64,000 bases of DNA from UBA8437 sp964646205 (GCA_964646205.1 CAZYAZ010000017.1:1-64000), one strand, 5' to 3'. Numbered from the stretch's first letter, positions 42,993 through 51,395 are shown. Notes: a model not told the origin generated them from the letters alone. Made by a program: numbers and translations.

Positions 42993-43307
42993 ATGAGGCT
43001 GCAAGTCCGTGACCTGTTCTATTCGCTGTTTTATGCCATCGCCTGCGGAGGGCTGGTGTACTGCTGTGCGTCGTGTCTGTGGCGACTAACCGAGGTGCCC
43101 TCCGGGAGCAAGACGCTGTTTGTGGTCATGGTGTTTTTCGGCGGTTATGGTGCCTACCTGTGTGGACAGACGTCGGTCGAGATCCTGCAGGGTGCCAGGC
43201 GAGTCGATGAAGAGGAGCCTGCCGACGAGACGACCGCCCAGACAACGGGTTTGGCCGAGGTGAGCGCCGCTGTTGTCTCAACGGCCATCGATAACACCTC
43301 GCCCTAA
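42993..43307 (+). CDS. Small two-helix membrane protein (104 aa)
   Basis: Unrecognised. ATG at 42993 is preferred because a promoter-like pair ends seven bases upstream; the frame is open from 42921 and GTG 42963 is an alternative. Two hydrophobic helices are visible (FYSLFYAIACGGLVYCCASCLW and LFVVMVFFGGYGAYLCG), with several Cys in the first, followed by an acidic Thr/Glu/Ala tail. The stop overlaps that of the convergent peptidase gene as CTAA. A small inner-membrane protein of unknown role. Confidence 0.6.
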   Translation: MRLQVRDLFYSLFYAIACGGLVYCCASCLWRLTEVPSGSKTLFVVMVFFGGYGAYLCGQTSVEILQGARRVDEEEPADETTAQTTGLAEVSAAVVSTAIDNTSP

Positions 43308-44194
43308 GGGTGAATCGTGTCGTGGCCCTGTTGACGTTTTCGCCGGTAATGCCGAGCCGCGTCCAGAAAACGCGAAAAGACCGAAGCCTGTTGAGGTGGG
43401 ACCTCGGGGTGCCATTGGGTGCAGACAACAAACATGTCGCCGGGCATTTCCAGAGCTTCGATAAGTCCATCATCGGACCGGGCAACCACTTTCAGTCCAT
43501 CGCCGACACGATCGACCGCCTGGCCGTGAAACGAATTGACGTCGTGTGAGCCGCTGCCGAGGATCGTCGCCAGCCGTGTGTCCTTCGAGACGCTCACCGA
43601 GTGGGCTGTCAAACTGGAGATGCCAACTCCGTGGCGGGATGACAATTCGGGGTCGTGGCGCAGGTCCTTGAGGGATCCACCATGGATGACGTTGATCAAC
43701 TGGATGCCACGGCAGATTCCCAATACGGGCATGCCACGGCGGACGGCTCCCTGGTAGAGGGCCGTTTCGAAATCATCTCGTTTTCGGTCAACCAGTAGCG
43801 CCGAGCTGGTTGGCCCATCGTAGAGTCGTGGATCGACGTCGCCGCCTCCGGTCAACAACAGGCCGTCGATCCGGTCGAGGAATTCTTTGGGGTCGACATC
43901 GGTCGAGCGGACCCCCTCGAGATGGGCACCCACTCGCGCTAGGGCGACCTCGTAGTTGGCCGTGCTGATCCCCAGGCGGGCGTGCCAGGCGGTGTCCAGC
44001 GAAGCACCGATTCGCGGAGCGTCGACGGGGATGCCCGAGCGGGTCCACGTTTTCAGGCCGAACCAGCCAAGCACGGTGGATCCGAGCAAGCCGAGGAATG
44101 AGATGAACCACCTGCGAGAACGTGACCGGCGTGACAACGTTGGCGGGGTGTTGTCGGCAGGCGGCGTTGTGTCGGGCGTTCCGGACACGGTCAC
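43304..44194 (-). CDS. Membrane-anchored peptidase C26 / gamma-glutamyl-GABA hydrolase-like
   Basis: A 296-residue class I glutamine-amidotransferase-like hydrolase. After a basic N-terminus there is a membrane helix (WFISFLGLLGSTVLGWFGL, about 29-47), which the cytosolic PuuD family does not normally have. The hydrolase domain shows DGLLLTGGGDVDP (110-122), the nucleophile Cys161 in LGICRGIQLINV and the catalytic His-Glu in TQWHPEVP. The family removes gamma-glutamyl groups. The anchor would place it on one face of the membrane; orientation is not clear. Four bases overlap the upstream DUF1501 stop region (44191-44194), so it may be coupled to that gene. Confidence 0.83.
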   Translation of the reverse strand: MTVSGTPDTTPPADNTPPTLSRRSRSRRWFISFLGLLGSTVLGWFGLKTWTRSGIPVDAPRIGASLDTAWHARLGISTANYEVALARVGAHLEGVRSTDVDPKEFLDRIDGLLLTGGGDVDPRLYDGPTSSALLVDRKRDDFETALYQGAVRRGMPVLGICRGIQLINVIHGGSLKDLRHDPELSSRHGVGISSLTAHSVSVSKDTRLATILGSGSHDVNSFHGQAVDRVGDGLKVVARSDDGLIEALEMPGDMFVVCTQWHPEVPPQQASVFSRFLDAARHYRRKRQQGHDTIHP

Positions 44195-45648
44195 GTCAGC
44201 CAGTCGGTGACCACCTGTCCCCCAACATCGGTGAGACGGAAGTCGCGACCCTGGAAACGATGAGTCAGCTTGAGATGGTCGAGCCCGAAGGAATGCAGCA
44301 TCGTGGCGTGGAGATCATTGACGTGCACAGGTTTTTCGGCAACACCCCAGCCAATCTCGTCACTGGCACCGTGGACCAGTCCCCCCTTGATGCCACCTCC
44401 GGCCATGAACATGCTGAATGAGAACGGATGGTGGTCGCGACCGGTGACATTGGGTCGTCCACCTCGATTTTCGCCTAACGGTGTTCGACCAAATTCGGCT
44501 CCCCAGACGACCATGGTCTGGTCCAGTAAGCCGCGTTGCTTGAGGTCGTTGATCAGGGCCGCGATGGGCTGGTCGACAACATGGGTGTTGTAGGACAGTT
44601 CATTGTCCAGGTTGCTGTGATGGTCCCAGGAGGCATAGACGAGGTTGATGAACCGGACGCCGCGTTCGACCAAACGACGGGCCAGCAGGCAGTTGCGGGC
44701 GAAACTCTGGTAGGTGTTGCCGGACTTGCCGCGTCCGCCCTTGCGGATTTCCTTGCGGTTGACCCCGTACATCTCGTGGGTGGCCTTTGTCTCACTCGAG
44801 AGGTCGATCAACTCGGGCGCGGCGGTTTGCATACGGTACGCGAGTTCATAACTGGCGATACGGCTGGCGATTTCGGGGTCGCGTTGTTGTGCCAGTCTGC
44901 CATCGTTGACCTGGCGGAGGACATCCAGCCCCTTGCGTTGGAGCACGGGTGGAAGTCCACTGGGGTTGGAGAGGTTGAGGACTGGTTCTCCCGTCGTGCG
45001 AAACCGGACACCCGCGTAGACGCTGGGCAGGAAACCACTTTGCCACAACGTGGCCCCTCCGCTGGAACCGCGACCACTGGTCAGCACCACGTAGCCGGGC
45101 AGGTCTCGAGTTTCACTTCCCAGTCCGTAGTTGATCCAGGACCCCATGGTGGGCAGGCCGAAACTGCCGCGGCCACATTGCATGAGCAACTGCCCGGGAT
45201 GGTGGTTGAATTGGTCGGAATGCAATGAGCGGACCAACAGCAAGTCGTCGGCGCATCCTCCGATGTGAGGGAGGAGGTCGGAAAACTCGGTTCCACATTC
45301 TCCGTGGGGGCGGAATGTCCGCTTGGTCCCCATCAGCCGTACCGAATCCTTCTTTATGAAAGCAAACCGAACGTCTTTGAGCTTGTCATCGGGCATTGGT
45401 TGCCCGTGGAGTTGGTTGAGCTTGGGCTTGGGGTCGAAGAGGTCCAGGTGTGACGGGGCACCGGCCATGAAGATGAAAATGCACGCCTTGGCCCGCGGCT
45501 CGAAGTGAGTCGGCCTGGTGGACAACGGGTTGGGGTCGGCCGCCAGCAGACCGTCCTCCGCCAACAGGGATGCCAAGCCGGCGGACCCAAGCCCACAGGA
45601 CGAACTGGTCAGGAAATCGCGGCGTGTCTGCGACAGCAACTCGTGCAT
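44191..45648 (-). CDS. DUF1501 protein paired with a PSCyt1/DUF1553 gene
   Basis: A 485-residue DUF1501 member with a twin-arginine-like start (QTRRDFLTSSSCGLGSAGLA). Family motifs ACIFIFMAGAPSHLDLFDPK, GEFSDLLPHIGG-like region, VWGAEFGRTPLGENRGG and GRDHHPFSFSMFMAGGG are intact. It lies 20 bases after the large cytochrome/DUF1549/DUF1553 gene, the classic planctomycete two-gene unit; the two are almost certainly cotranscribed and act together in the periplasm. The 3' end overlaps the start of the peptidase C26 gene by four bases. Confidence 0.92.
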   Translation of the reverse strand: MHELLSQTRRDFLTSSSCGLGSAGLASLLAEDGLLAADPNPLSTRPTHFEPRAKACIFIFMAGAPSHLDLFDPKPKLNQLHGQPMPDDKLKDVRFAFIKKDSVRLMGTKRTFRPHGECGTEFSDLLPHIGGCADDLLLVRSLHSDQFNHHPGQLLMQCGRGSFGLPTMGSWINYGLGSETRDLPGYVVLTSGRGSSGGATLWQSGFLPSVYAGVRFRTTGEPVLNLSNPSGLPPVLQRKGLDVLRQVNDGRLAQQRDPEIASRIASYELAYRMQTAAPELIDLSSETKATHEMYGVNRKEIRKGGRGKSGNTYQSFARNCLLARRLVERGVRFINLVYASWDHHSNLDNELSYNTHVVDQPIAALINDLKQRGLLDQTMVVWGAEFGRTPLGENRGGRPNVTGRDHHPFSFSMFMAGGGIKGGLVHGASDEIGWGVAEKPVHVNDLHATMLHSFGLDHLKLTHRFQGRDFRLTDVGGQVVTDWLT

Positions 45649-45668
45649 GTCACGCTCTCCTCAAGGGC

Positions 45669-48600
45669 CTATTCACGAGTGATGAACTCATCCATATTGA
45701 GCATGATCCGGCAGGTGGCCACCCAGGCAGCCGACTCGCTGTTCGAAGTGCCCTTGGTGGCATACTTGCCGACGAGTTTCTTGGCGTCCTCGGCGTGGTC
45801 CGAATACCACTCGCGTGCCGTGCCGAGCAGGTCCGCGAAACCGTCGAGTTCCTGGTCGCTGGGGGAACGCGCCACGCAAAGCCGAAAGCCTCGAACCAGG
45901 CGGTCCCGGTCGCTGGCGTGCTTTTCGGTGACAATCCGACGTGCCATGGCCTGCGACGATTCCACAAACACCTCGTTGTTGAGTGTCGTCAATGCTTGAA
46001 GCGGAGTGTTGGAAGCGCGACGTTCGACACAGGTGGTGTTGGAATCCGGACAGTCGAACGTGGTGAGATTGGGGTGAGGCGCTGTTCGCTTGAAAAACGT
46101 GTACAGGCCACGGCGAAAACGATCGGGACCCTGGCTGGCTTTCCATTTGAAATTGTTCGCATAGCTGAGTGCTGCCACGTCAGCAGGCATTGGTGGAAAG
46201 ACGCTGGGGCCACCGATCTTGCGAGAGATCAGGCCGGAAGCTGTCAGGCTGTTGTCCCGAATGATCTCGGCCTGCAGTCTCACCCGATTCTGACGGCTCA
46301 GCAGGAGGTTTTGTGGATCGGCCTTGGCCAGGGCCGGAGGTGTTGCAGAACTTTGCTGGTAGGTCGACGACAGCACTATGGTGCGAATCAGAGCCTTGCG
46401 GCTCCAGTTGAGTCGACGGAATTCGGTTGCGAGCCAGTCGAGGAGTGCGGGATGAGTCGGTTTGTCACCGCGGACGCCAAAGTCATTCACCGTGCGGACC
46501 AATCCGCTGCCAAACAGATGGCTCCAGGTGTGATTGACCGCAACTCTTGGCGAGAGTGGATTCTCATCCGATACCAACCAAAGAGCCAGATCCAATCGAT
46601 CCGCAAGTTTCTTGGGATCCTTGTTGCGCGGCTGGACCGCCGGCAGTGTGCCGAGTCCCGCGGGGATGGCCGGATTGGTTTTCTGGGGAGTGAGAAAATC
46701 GCCCCGATGGAACAGGAAGGTGGTCCGGGGGTTTGCGGTTCGTTGCCGGATCACTCGAACATTCATTTCAGGCCGTTTCGGAGCCTTCTTCTTCAACTCG
46801 GCCAGTTGTTTGGCCAGCGCCGCAGTGGTTTTGTCGATGGTCGCGTAGTGGTCGCCGAGCAATTTAGTCGCCGCCTTGTCATCCGGAGTTTTGGCGTAGG
46901 TTGCCAGTGCGGCCAGGACGGGCTTGGGGAGTCCCAGTCTGTTCGCGGTGCCGGTGAGCGGGACCAGGCGGAAGCAGCCCAGCGTGTGCTTGCCTCCGTA
47001 GCCCTGCGTCAGGGTCACTCGCAGATGATGTGTTGTCTTCAGTTCAATCGGAGCAGCGAAAAAGAAGGAGGCGGTGTGGGGTTTGCCCATCTTTGGAGCG
47101 ATTGCCCAACCGGTCTTCGGATTTCCGTCCAGGGCGTTCTTCGCGGGGAACGTGGCTTGGGCGAAAGAGGAACTGGCTCGAGTTGGTTTCAATTCCACCG
47201 GTTTGGTGAAAGCGTCGTCGGTGGACAGTTCCACCTTGAGGCCGGTCAAAACCAGGTTGCCGTTGTCGGCACGTCCAGGCCCATTTTTTGGCAAGGACTT
47301 GTCGGGGCGAAGCTCCAGACGCAGGCCGGAAAAGGTCGCCGCTTCCAGGCGGCCACCAAGCGTGTAAACGGTCGTGGCGGGGTTGGGGCCGGAGGCGAGT
47401 ACGACGTTGTTCTTCTGGATTGCCAATTTGACGTTTGCCGGTGCCGTGCCCACGAGTCCCGCCAGGGGCAGATCCCGGATCGGGTCGTCTTTTTGTTTGG
47501 CCAATGCCTTGAGTTGCCCGGCGATCCACTTCTTCAACTCCGGGCCAAGCTTGGTCCGGGCCGTGGCCAAGGACTTTTCGACCTTGGCCAATTTTTGTTT
47601 GTGAGTGATCGAGGCGGTCTGGAAGGTGGCGAGGGCCTCGCTGGAGGTTGTCACGGTGGAATTGACTTCGTCGCCGTTGTTGTAGAAGGCGAAGAACTGG
47701 TAGTACTCGCGCTGCGAGATCTGGTCGTACTTGTGGGAATGGCACCGTGCACAACCGACAGTGAGTCCGAGCCAGACCGCTCCGGTTGTTTCGACGCGAT
47801 CGAAGACGGCCTCGACTCTCCATTGTTCCTTGTCGGTGCCACCCTCGGTGTTGGTGAGCGTCTGGCGATGGAACGCCGTGGCCAGAAGTTGGTTCTCGGT
47901 GGCATCGGGTAGCAGGTCGCCGGCGATCTGTTCGACAGTGAATTGATCGAAGGGCATGTCCCGGTTGACGGCGTCGATGACCCAGTCACGCCAGCGCCAG
48001 GCGTTGGGACGCGGGTTGTCTTTTTCGTAACCATCGCTGTCGGCATAACGGGCCTTGTCGAGCCAGTGACGGCCCCAGCGTTCGCCGAAATGTTTCGAGC
48101 GTAGCATCCCATCGACAAGCCGCCGGTAGGCATCGGGAGTCTTGTCGGCGACAAACTTGTCGACATCCTTTGGGGAGGGGGGGAGCCCGAGCAGGTCGAG
48201 GCTGAGCCGTCGGATCAGCGTGTATCGGTCGGCAGCCGGGGAGAGAGCCAGTCCGCGGGACGCCAGCCGGGCAAGGACAAAGGAATCGATGGGATTCCGG
48301 GCCGTCGCGGCAAGAGCCGGGGCCAATTTCGGGGCGTTGGGCCGTTTCAACGGAGCGTACGCCCAGTGTGTCTTGACGGGGCCTCCAATACGAAGCCCCT
48401 TGGGCCAGGTGGCTCCCTGGTCAATCCAGGCACGCAACAGCCCGACCTGTTTCTTGGGCAGCAGGTCTCCCTTGGGAGGCATGGTGATGTCGGGGTCGAG
48501 TCCGCCGACATAGCGGATTAGCAGGCTGGTGGCACTCTCTCCGACTTCAAAAGCCACACCACGATCACCACCCGCGAGCGTGGCGTCGTGTGTGTCAACG

Positions 48601-48806
48601 CGGAATCCCGACTCCTGCTTCTTGGCTCCGTGACAACTGATGCAGTGTTTGACCAGAAGCGGCTTGATGTCCTTGGTGAAATCGACCTTCCGTTTGGCCG
48701 GTGGTGGCAATGGATCGTCTTCCGCCGGGGGTTGGGCGGCGAAACCGTGAGAGCCAACTACGATGAGAGCTGTTGGGATCAGGAGTGCGAGTGAAAAGCC
48801 GCGCAT
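45669..48806 (-). CDS. PSCyt1-DUF1549-DUF1553 planctomycete cytochrome c protein
   Basis: A 1045-residue exported protein. ATG at 48806 with GGAG upstream is followed by a signal peptide (LALLIPTALIVVGSHGFA). Residues about 40-110 are the planctomycete cytochrome C domain with one haem site CISCH (55-59) and DVHDATLAGGDRG-like motif. DUF1549 follows (about 170-380; RLSLDLLGLPPSPKDVDKFV, RWGRHWLDKARYADSDGYEK), then a lectin-like/beta region and DUF1553 (about 680-970; RVAVNHTWSHLFGSGLVRTV, DCPDSNTTCVERRASNTPLQ). The biochemical role of the family is unproven; a redox or glycan-related periplasmic function is usually suggested. It is the first gene of the pair with DUF1501. Confidence 0.94.
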   Translation of the reverse strand: MRGFSLALLIPTALIVVGSHGFAAQPPAEDDPLPPPAKRKVDFTKDIKPLLVKHCISCHGAKKQESGFRVDTHDATLAGGDRGVAFEVGESATSLLIRYVGGLDPDITMPPKGDLLPKKQVGLLRAWIDQGATWPKGLRIGGPVKTHWAYAPLKRPNAPKLAPALAATARNPIDSFVLARLASRGLALSPAADRYTLIRRLSLDLLGLPPSPKDVDKFVADKTPDAYRRLVDGMLRSKHFGERWGRHWLDKARYADSDGYEKDNPRPNAWRWRDWVIDAVNRDMPFDQFTVEQIAGDLLPDATENQLLATAFHRQTLTNTEGGTDKEQWRVEAVFDRVETTGAVWLGLTVGCARCHSHKYDQISQREYYQFFAFYNNGDEVNSTVTTSSEALATFQTASITHKQKLAKVEKSLATARTKLGPELKKWIAGQLKALAKQKDDPIRDLPLAGLVGTAPANVKLAIQKNNVVLASGPNPATTVYTLGGRLEAATFSGLRLELRPDKSLPKNGPGRADNGNLVLTGLKVELSTDDAFTKPVELKPTRASSSFAQATFPAKNALDGNPKTGWAIAPKMGKPHTASFFFAAPIELKTTHHLRVTLTQGYGGKHTLGCFRLVPLTGTANRLGLPKPVLAALATYAKTPDDKAATKLLGDHYATIDKTTAALAKQLAELKKKAPKRPEMNVRVIRQRTANPRTTFLFHRGDFLTPQKTNPAIPAGLGTLPAVQPRNKDPKKLADRLDLALWLVSDENPLSPRVAVNHTWSHLFGSGLVRTVNDFGVRGDKPTHPALLDWLATEFRRLNWSRKALIRTIVLSSTYQQSSATPPALAKADPQNLLLSRQNRVRLQAEIIRDNSLTASGLISRKIGGPSVFPPMPADVAALSYANNFKWKASQGPDRFRRGLYTFFKRTAPHPNLTTFDCPDSNTTCVERRASNTPLQALTTLNNEVFVESSQAMARRIVTEKHASDRDRLVRGFRLCVARSPSDQELDGFADLLGTAREWYSDHAEDAKKLVGKYATKGTSNSESAAWVATCRIMLNMDEFITRE

Positions 48807-48957
48807 CACGGGAGACTCCGGTCGAGACAGTACTGACGGCCGGGCGGGGACCGAAGGGTCGGGAAGGGGCCGTCGTGAGTTCGGAGGATAGTCGATCACA
48901 TGGCCGCAGACGTGTCAAGAACGTCCGGAGGCCAGACGCCGCGAAGCCTTAAACGAC

Positions 48958-48987
48958 CGAAACCTACCCTGGGCGGGGCAGGTTTCG
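48958..48987 (-). terminator. Terminator-like hairpin after the Gly-rich protein gene
   Basis: On the minus strand an 8-bp stem CGAAACCT/AGGTTTCG extended by GGG/CCC after one mismatch lies 34 bases beyond the stop at 49021. It is followed by GTCGTTTAAGG, a poor T tract, so it may be only a weak terminator. Confidence 0.45.
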
Positions 48988-49020
48988 ATACGTCACCGTG
49001 AGTCTCGGGTGTCGGCTTGT

Positions 49021-49941
49021 CTAGCGAGAAGCCGGCGTGGACTGGAAGGTGCGGACACCGCGAGCGGGCCGGGTTGGCTCACTCACAGCCTTGTCTTTGT
49101 CGTTTCGCTGTCGTTCGGCTCCACGAGCCTTGGCGAAAGCGACCACCTGGCGGGCACTGATCAAGTGTTGCAGGTGGAAGAACGGTGGCTGGTAACCTCC
49201 ACCAAGCCGGGTCCGCCGCTTGGCTGCCAACGCCTGCCAGGGCATCCGGTTGTTGATGTTCCAGGCTGCAGCCTGCGCCACCGGTGTGGCCAGGCGACCG
49301 CGTGCGACCAGACGCAGCAACTCGTGCAGTCCGGCGTCCTTGGAATACTCCTCGACGGGGACCAGCTTGTATCGCATTCGCGAGGTGGGCTCGCGTTTTC
49401 CGTGTTCCAGGCAGACACCACGGTAGGGAAGTCGGACGACCTTCTGGGGGGGGATTGAAAACATTCCCATGCCACCACCCATGCCACCGCCACCCATTCC
49501 GCCGCCACCCATTCCACCGCCGCCGCCACCCATGCCTCCGCCGGAGGATTGGCCGCCACCGCCGCCGCCACCGCCTTGCTGTCCACCACCGCCACCGCCG
49601 CCCGGCATGCCCATGCCCATGCCCATGCCTCCCTGCTTGAGAACCTGAACACCAACCACGGCGTCTGGCAGTTTGACCGTCAATGGCTTGTCGGTCTTGT
49701 TTTCGATCAACACATTGCCTTCTCGCGAGTTCTTCAGGATCAGGCGGGCTGTAATCGACCCGTCCTTGATGCCCTTGAACAGTTCGACCTGCTTGGCTGC
49801 GGGGTCGAACTTCGGCTTGGTGATTGCCCGAACTCGCCGTGTCCGGGCGGCCGCCGGCAGGGCCGACGAGACAAACAGCGTGGCCACGAGGGCCGGGACG
49901 GCGATCTTGAGAATATGCTTGGTGGTCATTCGAGACACCAT
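49021..49941 (-). CDS. Exported Gly/Met-rich hypothetical protein
   Basis: A 306-residue protein. ATG at 49941 (MVSRMTTKHILK) has AGGAG seven to eight bases upstream; a second ATG at 49929 is possible. A signal peptide ends near LPAAARTRR. Residues about 30-95 form a small beta domain (LILKNSREGNVLIENKTDKP) with the look of a ligand- or surface-binding fold. About 100-165 is almost only Gly with Met and Gln (MGMGMGMPGGG and GGGMGGGGMGG patterns). The C-terminal half (about 180-260) has LVPVEEYSKDAGLHELLRLV followed by AAWNINNRMPWQALAAKR, a pattern I associate with planctomycete proteins of unknown function. Role unknown. Confidence 0.7.
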   Translation of the reverse strand: MVSRMTTKHILKIAVPALVATLFVSSALPAAARTRRVRAITKPKFDPAAKQVELFKGIKDGSITARLILKNSREGNVLIENKTDKPLTVKLPDAVVGVQVLKQGGMGMGMGMPGGGGGGGQQGGGGGGGGQSSGGGMGGGGGGMGGGGMGGGGMGGGMGMFSIPPQKVVRLPYRGVCLEHGKREPTSRMRYKLVPVEEYSKDAGLHELLRLVARGRLATPVAQAAAWNINNRMPWQALAAKRRTRLGGGYQPPFFHLQHLISARQVVAFAKARGAERQRNDKDKAVSEPTRPARGVRTFQSTPASR

Positions 49942-50088
49942 GGGTCGACTCCTGGGACAAGGCCCGTGTGTTTTTTCAATGGTATCCCATGATTTCGTAA
50001 CGCGCCAACAAAAAATGGCGACGACAACAGAATCGGCGGTCACTGGACCTGCAATTGTGGACCGGTACTGCGGATTGTGCGACCTGTG

Positions 50089-51102
50089 TCAGATACTCCG
50101 TCCAACTGCTGTCGCAACGGCTCGGCAGCGGTTCATGGTGTCGTTGAACTGCTCGGGAGTCAGGGACTGGGCACCGTCGCTGAGAGCCTCGGAGGGGTTG
50201 GGGTGCACCTCGATAATCAGCCCGTCGCATTCGGCGGCGATAGCCGCGGCCGCCATTGGTGGCACCAGTGATGCGATTCCAGTTCCATGGCTGGGGTCGA
50301 TGACAATCGGCAGGTGAGTCCGTTCCCTGAGGAAAGGCACCGTGGCCAGTGGCAACGTGAACCGGGTGTGGGTTTCGAATGTTCGGACGCCCCGTTCGCA
50401 CAGGACGACGTTGGGATTGCCCTGGTCGAGAATGTACTCGGCAGCCAACAGGAATTCGTCCATTGCCGCCGACGGTCCGCGTTTGAGCAGGACCGGTTTG
50501 TCGGATTCACCGACCGCTTGAAGCAGGTGATAATTCTGCATATTGCGGGCTCCAATCTGGAGCACATCGGCGTAACGGCTGACCAGATCGACGTGCTGTG
50601 GTGTCATGACCTCTGTGACCACGGCCAGCCCCGTTTCATCACGAGCGGCGGCGAGCAACTTCAGGCCTTCTTCCTTGAGTCCCTGGAATGAATAAGGGCT
50701 GGTACGAGGCTTGAAGGCGCCGCCTCGCAGTCCAGTGGCGCCGGCGGCTTTCACGGCCCGGGCGGATTCCAGGATCTGTGTTTCATTTTCGACCGAGCAG
50801 GGGCCGGCGATCACGCCGACGTGACCGCCGCCCAGCACCAGGTCGTGTGATCGTACCGTGGTCGGTTCTCCCTTGGTCTCGAGACTGGCGACCTTGTAGG
50901 GAGCCAGGATTGGCACGACCTTGTCGACCTCGTCAAGCCCCGACAGGGTTTCAGCCTCTCCATCCCGCTTCTCACCAATCGCGGCGATCACGGTGCGTTC
51001 GGTTCCGACGATCACGTGCGCCTTCAGGCCCAATGATTCAATTCGTGTCGCGACGGACTGGATCATTTCCTCCGTCGCACTCTTTTTCATGACTACGATC
51101 AT
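50089..51102 (-). CDS. aroF: 3-deoxy-7-phosphoheptulonate (DAHP) synthase, type I-beta with regulatory N-terminal domain
   Basis: A 337-residue DAHP synthase joining PEP and erythrose 4-phosphate, the first step of the shikimate pathway. Residues 1-70 (MIVVMKKSATEEMIQSVATR) form the ferredoxin-like N-terminal domain of the Thermotoga/Bacillus-type enzyme, which mediates feedback inhibition by aromatic amino acids. The barrel has GVIAGPCSVENETQILESA, GLRGGAFKPRTSPYSFQG, QIGARNMQNYHLL, KPVLLKRG and the metal-binding DPSHGTG, with Cys, His, Glu and Asp ligands. AAGGA precedes the ATG. A long leader with promoter, aromatic-rich leader ORF and terminator hairpin lies upstream, suggesting control by attenuation in addition to feedback. 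Confidence 0.94.
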   Translation of the reverse strand: MIVVMKKSATEEMIQSVATRIESLGLKAHVIVGTERTVIAAIGEKRDGEAETLSGLDEVDKVVPILAPYKVASLETKGEPTTVRSHDLVLGGGHVGVIAGPCSVENETQILESARAVKAAGATGLRGGAFKPRTSPYSFQGLKEEGLKLLAAARDETGLAVVTEVMTPQHVDLVSRYADVLQIGARNMQNYHLLQAVGESDKPVLLKRGPSAAMDEFLLAAEYILDQGNPNVVLCERGVRTFETHTRFTLPLATVPFLRERTHLPIVIDPSHGTGIASLVPPMAAAAIAAECDGLIIEVHPNPSEALSDGAQSLTPEQFNDTMNRCRAVATAVGRSI

Positions 51103-51158
51103 GGCTTGTCCTTGATGGGCTCGTGGGCCCTATGGGAACTAATGTGCTCAAACAGAAA

Positions 51159-51191
51159 ACGCCCTGAAATCCCCTCGGGATTCCAGGGCGT
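51159..51191 (-). terminator. Intrinsic terminator/attenuator hairpin in the DAHP synthase leader
   Basis: On the minus strand ACGCCCTGGAATCCC (51191-51177), loop GAG, GGGATTTCAGGGCGT (51173-51159) forms a 15-bp stem with one mismatch, followed directly by TTTTCTGTTT. It ends 57 bases before the aroF start. It could simply end readthrough from the upstream ceramidase-like gene. However, its 5' arm can also pair with CCTGGGAAT-complementary sequence inside the leader ORF, so an attenuator is favoured. Confidence 0.75.
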
Positions 51192-51219
51192 GTGGTTTTG
51201 CGTGTTCTCGTCTCTCCGC

Positions 51220-51309
51220 TTACTTGGAACAATCGCTGGGCCACCCTGGGAATCCCGGGCCGGTAAACCAGGACCGAAACAAGTGCCAATAGGCTGTGCG
51301 GCGAGACAT
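51220..51309 (-). CDS. Aromatic-rich leader peptide (29 aa) upstream of aroF
   Basis: A 29-codon ORF from ATG 51309 to TAA 51222-51220. Seven residues are aromatic: Tyr7, Trp8, Phe11, Trp14, Phe15, Phe20 and Trp23, far above expectation for a peptide of this size, and they cover all three end products of the shikimate pathway. A GGAA just upstream could be a weak ribosome-binding site. Codons 18-23 lie on GGGATTCCCAGGG (51256-51244), which is complementary to the 5' arm of the downstream terminator. The arrangement is that of a ribosome-sensing leader peptide. It is below usual ORF length limits and would be missed by standard calling. Confidence 0.65.
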   Translation of the reverse strand: MSRRTAYWHLFRSWFTGPGFPGWPSDCSK

Positions 51310-51365
51310 GGTGTTTCCAGGTGAGTGATTGGTGAAACGGAGTCACCAGTTCAACTGCACGGGCA

Positions 51366-51395
51366 ATACTAGGTGTCGAACACAAAGCCGGTCAA
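51366..51395 (-). promoter_or_regulatory. Sigma70-like promoter for the leader-aroF transcript
   Basis: On the minus strand TTGACC (51395-51390) and TAGTAT (51371-51366) are separated by 18 bases. The predicted start near 51359 leaves about 50 bases before the leader ORF. It lies after the stop of the upstream gene (51457), so the DAHP synthase gene has its own promoter. Confidence 0.6.

Noticed and set aside
45570..47912. 780-codon open frame opposite the PSCyt1/DUF1553 gene
   Set aside because: GC-rich antisense frame with no recognisable domain, while the minus strand encodes a textbook planctomycete family across the same bases.
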